From positions 248,001 through 312,000 of the forward strand of contig CAJIYH010000002.1 in assembly GCA_905181615.1 (NCBI GenBank): a DNA stretch of 64,000 nt. The letters are read 5' to 3'. The notes below the pieces were generated by a model. It saw only the letters and a program-made list of their open reading frames with translations. It was not told where the DNA came from and ran no database searches. This DNA is from an uncultured Flavobacteriaceae bacterium. GTDB lineage: Bacteria; Bacteroidota; Bacteroidia; Flavobacteriales; Flavobacteriaceae. Below, in pieces: positions 27,269 to 36,503 of the stretch; within the stretch, counting starts at the first letter, position 1, and every line of letters begins with the position of its first letter. Both the position numbers and the translations under genes were made by a program.

Positions 27269-29065
27269 TTAAAAAGGATATTTATTTTCTTCGATTAAAG
27301 TAGAAGCTATACTTCTTCTTAAACCTACAATGTTTGGATAATTCGTGTATTTACTATATTGCTTCATTCCAGATAGCATTCCTTTAAGATGAACTCCTTC
27401 AGCAAATGATACAATAGCCTCTTTTCCGCTTCGATTGATGTTTTCAATAGCATTGAATAAGTACAATTGAGACATCTCTATTTGATTCTTTTGAGAATCG
27501 GCACCAAAGCGATCACAATTTTTTTCTGTTCTAAGTATTGTGGATTCAGCCATATATATTTCAATCAATATATCCGAAAGCGCAAGTATGATTTGTTGTT
27601 CTTTTTCAAACTTAGGTCCAAATTTTTGAACTGCAGCTCCTGTAATCATTAGTAAAACCTTTTTCATGTTTTCAATCAGATACTTCTCTTCCGCAAATAG
27701 CTTGTTCGAAATCTCTGCTTTAGGGATTCCAGTCATTAACTCTTGACCTACAGCTGTAGCGGGGTTCATTAAATCTACCTCACCTTTAAATGCTTTTTTC
27801 AAAAGCATTCCAATAGAAAGCATTCGATTTATTTCATTAGTCCCTTCATATATTCTGGCTATACGTGCATCTCTCCATGCCATTTCCATAGGAGCATCTG
27901 CAGAGAAGCCCATCCCTCCAAAAATTTGAATTCCTTCGTCTGAACATTTTTGAGCTTTCTCAGAAACAGATACTTTTAGAATAGAACATTCAATAGCAAA
28001 TTCTTCTACTCCTTTCAATTCTGCCTCTTGATGCGATACTCCTTGTTCTAGAAGTTCATTTATTTTCTCTTCAATATCAAAAGCTGCTCTGTAACTAGCA
28101 GATTCACTTGCATAAGTCTCCATTGCCATATTGGCTAGTTTGTATTGAATTGCTCCAAACTCTGCTATAGGAGTTTTAAATTGCACGCGTTCTGTTGCAT
28201 ATTGAATAGCCAAAGTCGATATTCTTCTTTGTGCTTCTATACAAGCTGCTGCAAGTTTAATACGTCCAACATTCAAAGCATTCATTCCAATCTTAAAGCC
28301 ATCTCCACGTCCTGCTAGCATATTTTCTAAAGGCACTTTCGTTTCATTAAAGAATACTTGGCGTGTGGAAGAAGCTTTAATCCCTAATTTATTTTCTTCA
28401 TCACCTAAGGTAATTCCGTTTTCTAGATCTTTAGGAACGATAAAACCTGTTATATTTTTATCATCTTCAATACGAGCAAAAACAATCAAAATATCTGCAA
28501 ACCCAGCGTTTGTGATCCACATTTTTTGACCCGTAATCTTATAGTGAGTTCCATCTTCAGAAAGTACTGCTTTGGTTTTTCCTGAGTTTGCATCAGAACC
28601 TGCTCCAGGTTCAGTTAAGCAATAAGCTCCAAACCATTCTCCGGTTGCAAGTTTACTTACATATTTTTGCTTTTGTTTTTCATTTCCATAAAGTGTTATA
28701 GGCATTGTACCTATTCCTGTATGAGCACCAAAAGCAGTCGAAAACGACCCATTTGCTCCTGATATATAATCACAGACTAACATAGTAGAAGTAAAAGGCA
28801 TTCCAAGACCATTATATTCTTCTGGGACAGCTACTCCTAAAAATCCAAGATCACCAGCTTTAGACATTAATTTTTTAGTCAAATCAAAGTCTTTTTGCTC
28901 AAAGCGCTCTCTGTTCGGGACGATGTCACGGTCAACAAACTCTATAACAGATTCCTTCATCATAAGTTGTTCTTCGCTAAAGTCTTCTGGAGTAAAAACA
29001 GTATTTGCAAGTGTTTGTTTGATTACAAAATCACCACCTAAAGTTTGTGTTTTAATGTTTTCCAT
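27269..29065 (-). CDS. acyl-CoA dehydrogenase (VLCAD-like, 598 aa)
   Basis: An FAD enzyme that makes the first double bond in fatty acyl-CoA during beta-oxidation. Visible motifs are AYCLTEPGAGSDANSG and MWITNAGFADILIVFARI (flavin and substrate binding), RVQFKTPIAEF, IQIFGGMGFS, and YEGTNEINRM, which holds the catalytic glutamate. With 598 residues it is longer than classical 380-residue enzymes; the extra C-terminal ~170 residues resemble the extension of very-long-chain dehydrogenases. It follows the MarR gene by 15 nt, so they form an operon. It ends at a clear terminator. Confidence 0.92.
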   Translation of the reverse strand: MENIKTQTLGGDFVIKQTLANTVFTPEDFSEEQLMMKESVIEFVDRDIVPNRERFEQKDFDLTKKLMSKAGDLGFLGVAVPEEYNGLGMPFTSTMLVCDYISGANGSFSTAFGAHTGIGTMPITLYGNEKQKQKYVSKLATGEWFGAYCLTEPGAGSDANSGKTKAVLSEDGTHYKITGQKMWITNAGFADILIVFARIEDDKNITGFIVPKDLENGITLGDEENKLGIKASSTRQVFFNETKVPLENMLAGRGDGFKIGMNALNVGRIKLAAACIEAQRRISTLAIQYATERVQFKTPIAEFGAIQYKLANMAMETYASESASYRAAFDIEEKINELLEQGVSHQEAELKGVEEFAIECSILKVSVSEKAQKCSDEGIQIFGGMGFSADAPMEMAWRDARIARIYEGTNEINRMLSIGMLLKKAFKGEVDLMNPATAVGQELMTGIPKAEISNKLFAEEKYLIENMKKVLLMITGAAVQKFGPKFEKEQQIILALSDILIEIYMAESTILRTEKNCDRFGADSQKNQIEMSQLYLFNAIENINRSGKEAIVSFAEGVHLKGMLSGMKQYSKYTNYPNIVGLRRSIASTLIEENKYPF

Positions 29066-29080
29066 TTAAGTATAATTAGA

Positions 29081-29518
29081 TTATTTGGTGTTAATTAGTT
29101 CCTTTTGCTCGACTGTTGTTTTTATATAATCAGTGACTTCAAAAAAGTGTTTCATTTTTTCCGAATTTATATTTTTTATAATAGAGTTGTTAAATTCAAT
29201 AACGGTTTTCTTAGAAATATCTCTTTTTTCTTTCCCTTTTTTGGTTAAGAAAATCAATACGCCACGCCCATCATTTGGATTGGGTTTACGTTTTATGTAT
29301 CCACGTTTTTCCAGGGAGTTAAGGATTCTAGACAAACTCGTCGATTCTATTCCCATTTTAGGACCTAAAGCGGTAGAGGGAGTTCCATCAGCATCTATAG
29401 AAAGTAAAGTAAACCCCATGGACATTGTTGAGTCATAAGCAGACGCTTTATCGTTATACATGTTTGTAACCGACTGCCATGCAGTTCTTAATGCGTATTC
29501 TATTGTAATTGGTTTCAA
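29081..29518 (-). CDS. MarR-family transcriptional regulator
   Basis: A regulator of 145 residues with a winged-helix region (PSTALGPKMGIESTSLSRIL, then NSLEKRGYIKRKPNPNDGRG, then LTKKG) and dimerisation helices at both ends. The TTG start at 29518 is chosen because the resulting N-terminus (MKPITIEYALRTAWQSVTNM) matches the way I recall these fatty-acid-linked MarR proteins of Bacteroidota beginning; the next ATG (29461) would remove a conserved helix. Position between an acyl-CoA ligase and an acyl-CoA dehydrogenase suggests it senses acyl-CoA or fatty acids. The palindrome 40-80 nt upstream of its start is its probable operator, so it should be autoregulated. Confidence 0.87.
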   Translation of the reverse strand: MKPITIEYALRTAWQSVTNMYNDKASAYDSTMSMGFTLLSIDADGTPSTALGPKMGIESTSLSRILNSLEKRGYIKRKPNPNDGRGVLIFLTKKGKEKRDISKKTVIEFNNSIIKNINSEKMKHFFEVTDYIKTTVEQKELINTK

Positions 29519-29536
29519 GTAGTTTTTTTATTTACT

Positions 29537-29544
29537 CAAATATA
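29537..29544 (-). promoter_or_regulatory. Putative -7 element of the marR-acyl-CoA dehydrogenase promoter
   Basis: Minus-strand TATATTTG matches TAnnTTTG and lies about 19 nt before the TTG start. The region expected to hold the -33 element is covered by the palindromic operator, so a bound repressor would block this promoter. Confidence 0.6.
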
Positions 29545-29556
29545 ATCAATTTTACT

Positions 29557-29597
29557 ATGCACACATAATTATGCACACATAATTATGTGTGCATAAT
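29557..29597. promoter_or_regulatory. Palindromic operator array, probable MarR binding site
   Basis: A perfect 30-bp palindrome at 29568-29597 with half-site ATGCACACATAA followed by its reverse complement TTATGTGTGCAT, extended by ATT/AAT at the ends. A further direct copy of ATGCACACATAATT at 29557-29570 precedes the copy at 29571-29584, spaced 14 nt apart. So three half-sites are present. Confidence 0.75.
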
Positions 29598-29602
29598 ACA
29601 TA

Positions 29603-29636
29603 TTTAAAATCAATCCCTTTGTTTAATTGGGATTGA
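29603..29636 (-). terminator. Weak hairpin after the acyl-CoA ligase gene
   Basis: Inverted repeat TCAATCCC (29610-29617) and GGGATTGA (29629-29636) with an 11-nt loop, followed on the minus strand by TTTTAAAT. The stem is short and the T run poor, so read-through into the marR promoter region is possible. Confidence 0.45.
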
Positions 29637-29639
29637 GTG

Positions 29640-31409
29640 CTAAGAATATATTTTATCGAAGAGCTCTTTGTAGCGTTCTTTAACTACTTTTCGCTTTACT
29701 TTCATGGTTGGTGTAAGATGTCCTAGTTCTATACTCCATAATTCAGGAGTTAATTCAAATTTTTTAACCTGCTCCCATTTTGCAAAGGTTGGGTTGTATT
29801 CGTCCAAATCTTTTTGAATTGCATCGATTACTTCTTGACTAGAGCAAATCGCTTCTATTGTTGGTTCAATTGATAGTTTCTGATCTTTAATCCAAACTTC
29901 AATATATTCAAATGCTGGCTGAATTAGAGCTGCTGGCATTTTCTGAGCCTCACCGATCACCATTATTTGTTCAATAAATAGGGATTGCTTCATTTTGTTT
30001 TCAATCAATTGAGGAGCAATATATTTCCCTCCAGAGGTTTTGAATAGTTGTTTTTTCCGGTCCGTGATTTTTAGAAAACCTTCGGAGTCAATTTCACCAA
30101 TATCTCCGGTATGGAAATATCCATCTTTAATTACTTCTGCGGTTTTTACTTCATCTTTATAATAACCCTGCATAATGTTGGGTCCTTTACATAGAATCTC
30201 TCCGTCCTTAGCAATTTTAAGTTCAACACCTTCAATTGCTTTTCCAACACAACCAAATTTTAGACCTCGGTTATTGATATCACTTACCGTTAGTACAGGT
30301 GAAGTTTCAGTTAAACCATAACCTTCAGAAATGGTAATCCCAGCGGCACTAAAAACACGCGCCAATCTTGGCTGAAGTGCTGCACTTCCAGAACTTATGG
30401 TATGTAAATTCCCGCCTAAAGCTGCTTTCCATTTAGAGAAAATAAGTTTTTGTGCGATTTTTAGTTTAAACTCATACCAAAATCCATTTGCACCATAAGG
30501 TTCATATTTTAACCCAAGATCTACAGCCCAATAGAAAAGTTTTTTCTTAACTCCATCTAAATCTGCTCCTCGAGCATATATTTTGTCGTAAACTTTTTCA
30601 AGAAGTCTGGGAACAGCAGTCATGAAATAGGGTTTTACTTCTTGTAGATTCTCAGATATTTTTTCAATCGATTCTGCAAAATGTATTCCAATCCCTTGAT
30701 AGTAGTATATGTATAGAATTACCCGCTCATATATATGACAAACTGGTAAAAAGCTTAACGCATGAGTTTTTCCAAGTTCAAGAGGTAATCTTTTGGCACT
30801 TGATATAACATTAGAAACCACGTTTCTGTGATTTAGCATAACTCCTTTTGGAACTCCAGTTGTACCTGAAGTGTATATTATAGTTGCAAGATTTTCCGGA
30901 TCAACAGCTACTTTAGCAGCAACAACTAATTCTTGTGTTTCTTTATCCTCTGCATCACTAAGTAGTTCTGTCCAAGAGAGACAGTCGGAAATAGAGTCAA
31001 AAGAATATACTTCATTAAGTTTTGGTATTGCTTTTCGAACAGAGTTTAATTTATTCAGGATTTCTACATCAGAAATAAAACAAAACTTGCTTTCCGAATG
31101 ATTGAGTACATATTCATATTCTGGAGCTGTAATAGTAGGGTAGATTGGAACAGTTACTGCTCCAAGCTGAAGAATACCGAGGTCCATGATACACCACTCT
31201 GTTCTGTTGTTGGTAGAAATTAAGGCAATTTTATCTCCTTTTTTTACCCCAAGTTTAATAAGGGATCTGCTTACTTGCTGTACTTTTTGATAGAATTCTT
31301 CTGTAGAAATACTTGTCCAAAGACCATCGTATTTAGTTGTCAAGCACTTTTTTAAAGGAACATTTTTTCTTTGTATTTCTAAAAAATCAAATAATCTAGT
31401 CGGATTCAT
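29640..31409 (-). CDS. long-chain fatty-acid--CoA ligase (AMP-binding)
   Basis: An adenylate-forming enzyme of 589 residues that activates fatty acids to acyl-CoA with ATP. The P-loop-like motif IIYTSGTTGVPKGVM, the adenine-binding YGLTETSPV, the hinge region GYFHTGDIGEID and ITDRKKQLFKTSGGKYIAP (with the catalytic lysine region) are all present. Length and the tail (HLTPTMKVKRKVV) fit the FAA1-like long-chain ligases of Bacteroidota. It lies upstream of marR and the acyl-CoA dehydrogenase on the same strand, and together they form a small fatty-acid degradation unit. Confidence 0.92.
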   Translation of the reverse strand: MNPTRLFDFLEIQRKNVPLKKCLTTKYDGLWTSISTEEFYQKVQQVSRSLIKLGVKKGDKIALISTNNRTEWCIMDLGILQLGAVTVPIYPTITAPEYEYVLNHSESKFCFISDVEILNKLNSVRKAIPKLNEVYSFDSISDCLSWTELLSDAEDKETQELVVAAKVAVDPENLATIIYTSGTTGVPKGVMLNHRNVVSNVISSAKRLPLELGKTHALSFLPVCHIYERVILYIYYYQGIGIHFAESIEKISENLQEVKPYFMTAVPRLLEKVYDKIYARGADLDGVKKKLFYWAVDLGLKYEPYGANGFWYEFKLKIAQKLIFSKWKAALGGNLHTISSGSAALQPRLARVFSAAGITISEGYGLTETSPVLTVSDINNRGLKFGCVGKAIEGVELKIAKDGEILCKGPNIMQGYYKDEVKTAEVIKDGYFHTGDIGEIDSEGFLKITDRKKQLFKTSGGKYIAPQLIENKMKQSLFIEQIMVIGEAQKMPAALIQPAFEYIEVWIKDQKLSIEPTIEAICSSQEVIDAIQKDLDEYNPTFAKWEQVKKFELTPELWSIELGHLTPTMKVKRKVVKERYKELFDKIYS

Positions 31410-31498
31410 TGTTAAAAAATTAGTTACTAAATGTACCCAAATATTTTAAAGAATGAAAGTAAAATAGTCTACAATGAAAATTTAATTTATAAAAAAAA

Positions 31499-34400
31499 TT
31501 AATTCTTCAACCAGTTGTATGCATTAACAAGGCTTGTCATCCATGGAGATACTTCATCATTTCTGTCGGCTTCATAATGTCCCCAATTCCAAGGAAAAGT
31601 AGAGCGTTCTAGGTGAGGCATCATAACTAAATGACGTCCATCATCGCTACAAAGCATTGCTGCGTTGTAATCCGACCCATTAGGATTTGCAGGATAGCCT
31701 TCGTAGGCATACTTTCCTGAGATTTGATATTGATCTTCATTTTGTGGAAAAGTAAATTTTCCTTCCCCGTGAGCAGCCCAAATTCCGAGAGTACTTCCTT
31801 CCATTCCTTTAAGTAAAATAGAACTACTTTCTTGAAGCGTAACCGATGTAAAGATACATTCGAATTTTCCTGAATCGTTATGTAGCATTTTAGGCTTTTC
31901 AATATGATCTGGATTAATCAATCCCAGTTCAATAAATAATTGACATCCATTACAAACTCCTAGTGATAGGGTGTCGGGTCTAGCAAAGAAACTATCTAAA
32001 GCTTTTTTTGCTTTAGCATTATATTTGAAAGCACCTGCCCAACCTTTGGCGGATCCTAATACGTCTGAGTTTGAAAAACCTCCCACAGCAACAATAAAGT
32101 TGATGTTTTCTAGAGTTTCTCTCCCTTCGATCAAGTCGGTCATATGCACATCACGAACTTCAAACCCGGCAATGTGCATGGCGTAAGCCATTTCTCTTTC
32201 AGAATTACTTCCTTTTTCACGAATAACGGCGGCTTTGATTTTATGAGTTGGAGTTGCTCTTAATTTACCTGTAAAGTTCTTAGGAAATTTATATTGAAGT
32301 GGTTGTTGATCCACGTTCTTAAAACGTTCAATTGAACAAGTTTTTTCTGTTTGCTCAGCATCTAGGAGTGCAGAGGTTTGATACCAGGTTTTTCTTAATT
32401 CCTTTATTGAGAAATCAGTTTTGAAATCATAGTTTTTAAGTGTTAATTTTGCTTCAGAATTTACAGAACCAATTTTGGTACACTTTATTCCAGCAGCTTC
32501 AAAATGAGCTTGTAAATCTGTATTCGATTGAATCAGAACTCCAATTTTTTCTGAAAACAAAACTCGTACTATATCTGCTTCTCCTAGGTTACTTAAATCA
32601 ACATCAAGTCCAACACCTAGGCTAGGAAAACAAAGTTCCAAAAGAGAAGTTATAAGTCCACCAGAACCAATATCGTGCCCAGCACTTAAAACATTTGTTT
32701 TAATTAATTCTTGAAGCATATTAAATGCTTTACCAAAGTAAGCAGCATCTTTTACAGAAGGAACTTCTGTTCCTATAGCATTTCTAGTTTGTGCGAAAGA
32801 AGAGCCTCCTAAGTGAAATTCATCCTGGGATATGTCTAGATAGTACAGAGCACCACCATTCGATTTCAAAACGGGTTTAATTATGTTTGTAACATCATTA
32901 CATTCTCCAGCTGCAGATATGATAACGGTTCCTGGGGCTTTTACTTCTTGGTCTTTGTATTTTTGTTTCATGGAAAGAGAGTCCTTTCCAGTAGGAATAT
33001 TAATTCCTAGCGCAATAGCAAATTCAGAACAAGCTTCAACAGCTTGATATAGTCGAGCATCTTCCCCAGGATTATTACAAGGCCACATCCAGTTGGCTGA
33101 TAGTGAAATAGAAGTTAATCCATTTGTTAGCGGAGCCCAAACCAAGTTGGTGAGTGACTCTGCAATAGCATTGACACTTCCAGCTTTAGGATCAATAAGC
33201 CCAGATAAAGGAGCGTGACCTAAAGAAGTCGCTATACCACTTGTTCCTGTAAAATCTAAAGCCATTACACCGCAATTACTCAAAGGAAGCTGAAGTTCTC
33301 CAATGCATTGTTGTTGAGCTACTCTTCCCGTTACACAGCGGTCAACTTTGTTTGTTAGCCAATCTTTGCAGGCTACAGCTTCTATTTGTAAAACCTGATT
33401 TAGATAGGTATTTAAATCAGACACTTTATATTCAATTTCTTTAAAATCTGCCACCAAAGCGTTGTCTTGCATTAAGGTTTTAGGTGAGCTTCCAAAAAGT
33501 GCACTTAGATCTAGGTCAATTGGTGTTTCATCAGTTTTTTCGGAATGAAAAGAAAAATGTTTGTCGTCGGTTACAACGCCAACGTCATAGAATGGTGCAC
33601 GCTCTCTGTTTGCAATTTTCTCTAAAATCCGAGCGTCTTCTTCTTTTAAAATAAGTCCCATTCTTTCTTGGGATTCATTTCCAATAATTTCTTTTGCTGA
33701 TAGTGTAGGGTCTCCAAGAGGTAGTTTATCGATATTGATGACACCTCCAGTTTCTTCGACTAATTCAGATAAACAATTTAAGTGTCCTCCAGCCCCATGA
33801 TCATGAATCGAAATTATAGGGTTATGTGTACTTTCTACCAAAGAACGAATGGCATTTGCAACTCTTTTTTGCATTTCTGGATTAGAGCGCTGAATTGCAT
33901 TAAGTTCTATTGAACTTCCAAATGCACCAGTATCTGCAGAAGAGACTGCAGCTCCACCCATTCCGATCCTATAGTTATCACCACCTAAAATAATGATGCG
34001 ATCTCCTTTTTTAGGAATGCTTTTTTGAGCTTGATCTTTTTTTCCAAATCCAATTCCACCTGCTTGCATAATAACTTTGTCAAATCCAAGTTTATGATTT
34101 CCTTCTTGATGCTCGAAAGTTAAAACAGATCCAGTGATTAAAGGTTGACCAAATTTATTTCCAAAATCTGACGCTCCGTTAGATGCTTTTATTAAAATTT
34201 CTAAAGGTGTTTGATATAACCAATCTCTTTTTTTAAAGCCATTTTCCCAAGCCCTGTTTTCAGCGACTCTAGAATAAGGGGTCATGTACACGGCAGTTCC
34301 AGCTAATGGTAAAGAACCCTTTCCACCTGCCAAACGGTCCCTAATTTCACCTCCAGAACCAGTTGCTGCACCATTAAAGGGTTCGACAGTGGTAGGGAAG

Positions 34401-35146
34401 TTGTGCGTTTCTGCTTTCAAAGAAAGAACAGTTTCGATTGATTGGGTACGATAGGAGCTCGGAACATCTCCTTTTTCAGGAGCAAATTGATCTATGGTGG
34501 GGCCTTCGATAAAGGCAACATTGTCTTTGTAAGCCGAAACAATGCTGTTCGGATTTTGTTTTGCAGTTTCCTTAATCATTTGGAAAAGACTTTTCTCTTT
34601 TTCTTCTTGATCAATAACAAAAGTCCCGTTGAAAATTTTGTGTCTACAGTGTTCTGAATTTACCTGAGAAAATCCAAATACTTCGGAATCAGTTAATGAA
34701 CGTCCAAGTTGTTTAGATAACGAATTAAGATATTCAACTTCATCGTCGTTCATTGCTAAACCTTCAGAAGAATTGAAATCAGCAATACCTTCAATAATTT
34801 TTACTTTTTCCGGGTCAAGTTCTATTTTAAATAAACTTTCGTTTAATGCATCAAATCGTTGAACTAACATATAGTCAACAACATCAATTTTCGTTTCTGG
34901 AATATACTTTTCAATGCGGGTAATCCCTTTAATCCCCATGTTTTGAGTAATCTCAACAGCGTTTGTACTCCAAGGAGTAATCATCGTTGCTCGAGGCCCA
35001 AAATAACTTCCTTTTATATTTTTTGAGTCAATGAGGGGAAGATCTCCAAACAGCCATTGTATTTTTTTTTCTGAGTCAGAAGACAAAGCTAGGTTAGTTT
35101 CAACGGCGAAGATTTCCTCTTGAGGTAAGCCAAAAAAATGGATCAT
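31499..35146 (-). CDS. purL: phosphoribosylformylglycinamidine synthase
   Basis: The large single-chain PurL (1215 residues) of purine synthesis, which converts FGAR, ATP and glutamine to FGAM. Motifs in order: DSEVFGFSQVNSEHCRHKIF, LKAETHNFPTTVEPFNGAAT with GSGGEIRD (substrate and ATP site), HDHGAGGHLNCLSE, the second half-domain with PTGKDSLSMKQ and SAGHDIGSGGL, and the C-terminal glutaminase domain with the nucleophile cysteine in LGVCNGCQLF and the later AAHGEGKF. Length is normal for the fused type of Proteobacteria and Bacteroidota. No ribosomal or other gene shares its operon. Confidence 0.96.
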   Translation of the reverse strand: MIHFFGLPQEEIFAVETNLALSSDSEKKIQWLFGDLPLIDSKNIKGSYFGPRATMITPWSTNAVEITQNMGIKGITRIEKYIPETKIDVVDYMLVQRFDALNESLFKIELDPEKVKIIEGIADFNSSEGLAMNDDEVEYLNSLSKQLGRSLTDSEVFGFSQVNSEHCRHKIFNGTFVIDQEEKEKSLFQMIKETAKQNPNSIVSAYKDNVAFIEGPTIDQFAPEKGDVPSSYRTQSIETVLSLKAETHNFPTTVEPFNGAATGSGGEIRDRLAGGKGSLPLAGTAVYMTPYSRVAENRAWENGFKKRDWLYQTPLEILIKASNGASDFGNKFGQPLITGSVLTFEHQEGNHKLGFDKVIMQAGGIGFGKKDQAQKSIPKKGDRIIILGGDNYRIGMGGAAVSSADTGAFGSSIELNAIQRSNPEMQKRVANAIRSLVESTHNPIISIHDHGAGGHLNCLSELVEETGGVINIDKLPLGDPTLSAKEIIGNESQERMGLILKEEDARILEKIANRERAPFYDVGVVTDDKHFSFHSEKTDETPIDLDLSALFGSSPKTLMQDNALVADFKEIEYKVSDLNTYLNQVLQIEAVACKDWLTNKVDRCVTGRVAQQQCIGELQLPLSNCGVMALDFTGTSGIATSLGHAPLSGLIDPKAGSVNAIAESLTNLVWAPLTNGLTSISLSANWMWPCNNPGEDARLYQAVEACSEFAIALGINIPTGKDSLSMKQKYKDQEVKAPGTVIISAAGECNDVTNIIKPVLKSNGGALYYLDISQDEFHLGGSSFAQTRNAIGTEVPSVKDAAYFGKAFNMLQELIKTNVLSAGHDIGSGGLITSLLELCFPSLGVGLDVDLSNLGEADIVRVLFSEKIGVLIQSNTDLQAHFEAAGIKCTKIGSVNSEAKLTLKNYDFKTDFSIKELRKTWYQTSALLDAEQTEKTCSIERFKNVDQQPLQYKFPKNFTGKLRATPTHKIKAAVIREKGSNSEREMAYAMHIAGFEVRDVHMTDLIEGRETLENINFIVAVGGFSNSDVLGSAKGWAGAFKYNAKAKKALDSFFARPDTLSLGVCNGCQLFIELGLINPDHIEKPKMLHNDSGKFECIFTSVTLQESSSILLKGMEGSTLGIWAAHGEGKFTFPQNEDQYQISGKYAYEGYPANPNGSDYNAAMLCSDDGRHLVMMPHLERSTFPWNWGHYEADRNDEVSPWMTSLVNAYNWLKN

Positions 35147-35238
35147 AGGTATTACGTATTTCTAGGATGTAAATTTACATATTTTTTACACAAGCAAACA
35201 TCTCAAATACCATCGTTTTTCATACAGTTTTACTAATG

Positions 35239-36462
35239 TTATTCACAACTATTCCGAATAAGTCGTGCCGCATAAAATCCATCAAAACCTGTTTGATGTG
35301 AATAAAGCATTTCCTCTTTTTCTAGAATATAACCAGCACCTTCGGGTTGTTTAAGGAACCAAGCAATTTGATTTTGATTTTCACTTGGTAAAATAGAGCA
35401 GGTAACATAGATCAGTTTTCCACCTCCTTTAACCCATTTTGATTGTTCTAATAAAATTTTTTGCTGTAGTTCAATAACTTCAGAAATTCTTTCTTCTGTA
35501 AGCTTCCATTTCAAGTCGGGGTTTCGTTTTAATGTACCCAAACCACTACAAGGTGCATCAATTAATACTCGGTCTGCCCAGTTTGTAAGTGTAGATTTGT
35601 ATTGAGCATCGGGTACCCAAGTGTTTTTAATAGCTTTTACTTTATTTCTTCTTGCTCGTCTAGAGAGTTCCTTGAGCTTATTTATTTCAACATCCAGGGC
35701 TATAATCTCTCCTTTGTTTCGCATTAAAGAAGCAATATGTAACGTTTTACCACCTGCTCCTGCACAGCCATCTATAACTTTCATTCCTGGTTTAACTTCT
35801 GTAAAAGGGGCTATTTTTTGCGAATTTGCATCCTGAATTTCAAAACAACCCTTTAAGTATAATGGGTTTTTTCTTAGGTTTTTTCGTTTATCTAAAAGTA
35901 AGGCATCATCATAACCTTTAATTTGGTGCGTCTCAATACTGTGTTTTGTTAATAATTCTTCTTGTAGTTTTTTGGGAGAAATTACAATTCGATTGACTCT
36001 TAAGATTAATTTAGCCTCAAGGTTCAAAGCGTCTAACTCGATGTTCCATTCCTTAGACAATTCTACTTTACCTTTTTCGTAAAGCCAAACAGGCATTGAT
36101 TTGGAAATTTCAGCTGTGGTCTTTTCTTTTTGTCTTGCTTTTATTTCCTTAGCATCTATATTTTTGAATTCTTCCCAATCAGGAACTTCAAGTCCATTGA
36201 TTATGAGCCAAACTCCGAGAAGTTCCCAATGAATTTCTTTTTCACTTGCATCTTCTTTTAGATTAGCTAAAAAAGTATAATAGCTTTTCCATCTAAGAAT
36301 GTCATAAGTTGCCTTGTGTACTGTGTTTCGATCGCCAGATCCCCATTTTGGATTTGCTAGGTTTAGTTTTTCCAAAATACGCGTAGCTCGAGCGTTGGTT
36401 GTAAGGGTAGATTTTAGGGTTTCTACAATACCTTGAGCTGTAATTCTATATAATTTTCTCAT
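35239..36462 (-). CDS. RsmB/NOP-family 16S rRNA m5C methyltransferase
   Basis: A SAM-dependent RNA methyltransferase of 407 residues. The SAM-binding motif is VIDGCAGAGGKTLHIASLM, and the two family cysteines are in DAPCSGLGTLKRNPDLKWK (catalytic motif IV of the family) and YVTCSILPSENQNQI (motif VI). The N-terminal ~140 residues look like the RNA-binding helical region seen in RsmB. It is expected to make 5-methylcytosine in 16S rRNA, but the target base cannot be inferred. The ATG start is preceded by a possible TAAATTTG element on the minus strand (36470-36477). Confidence 0.87.
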   Translation of the reverse strand: MRKLYRITAQGIVETLKSTLTTNARATRILEKLNLANPKWGSGDRNTVHKATYDILRWKSYYTFLANLKEDASEKEIHWELLGVWLIINGLEVPDWEEFKNIDAKEIKARQKEKTTAEISKSMPVWLYEKGKVELSKEWNIELDALNLEAKLILRVNRIVISPKKLQEELLTKHSIETHQIKGYDDALLLDKRKNLRKNPLYLKGCFEIQDANSQKIAPFTEVKPGMKVIDGCAGAGGKTLHIASLMRNKGEIIALDVEINKLKELSRRARRNKVKAIKNTWVPDAQYKSTLTNWADRVLIDAPCSGLGTLKRNPDLKWKLTEERISEVIELQQKILLEQSKWVKGGGKLIYVTCSILPSENQNQIAWFLKQPEGAGYILEKEEMLYSHQTGFDGFYAARLIRNSCE

Positions 36463-36503
36463 CAGGACGCAAATTTACGTCTCCCTTTTGAGCTGGATGC
36501 ATT

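Noticed and set aside
29133-29438. 101-codon plus-strand ORF
   Set aside because: Antisense to the marR gene, with no promoter or recognisable protein.
35239-36462. Possible DNA cytosine methyltransferase of a restriction system
   Set aside because: The two cysteine motifs and SAM site are those of RNA m5C methyltransferases (RsmB/NOP), and no restriction gene is nearby.
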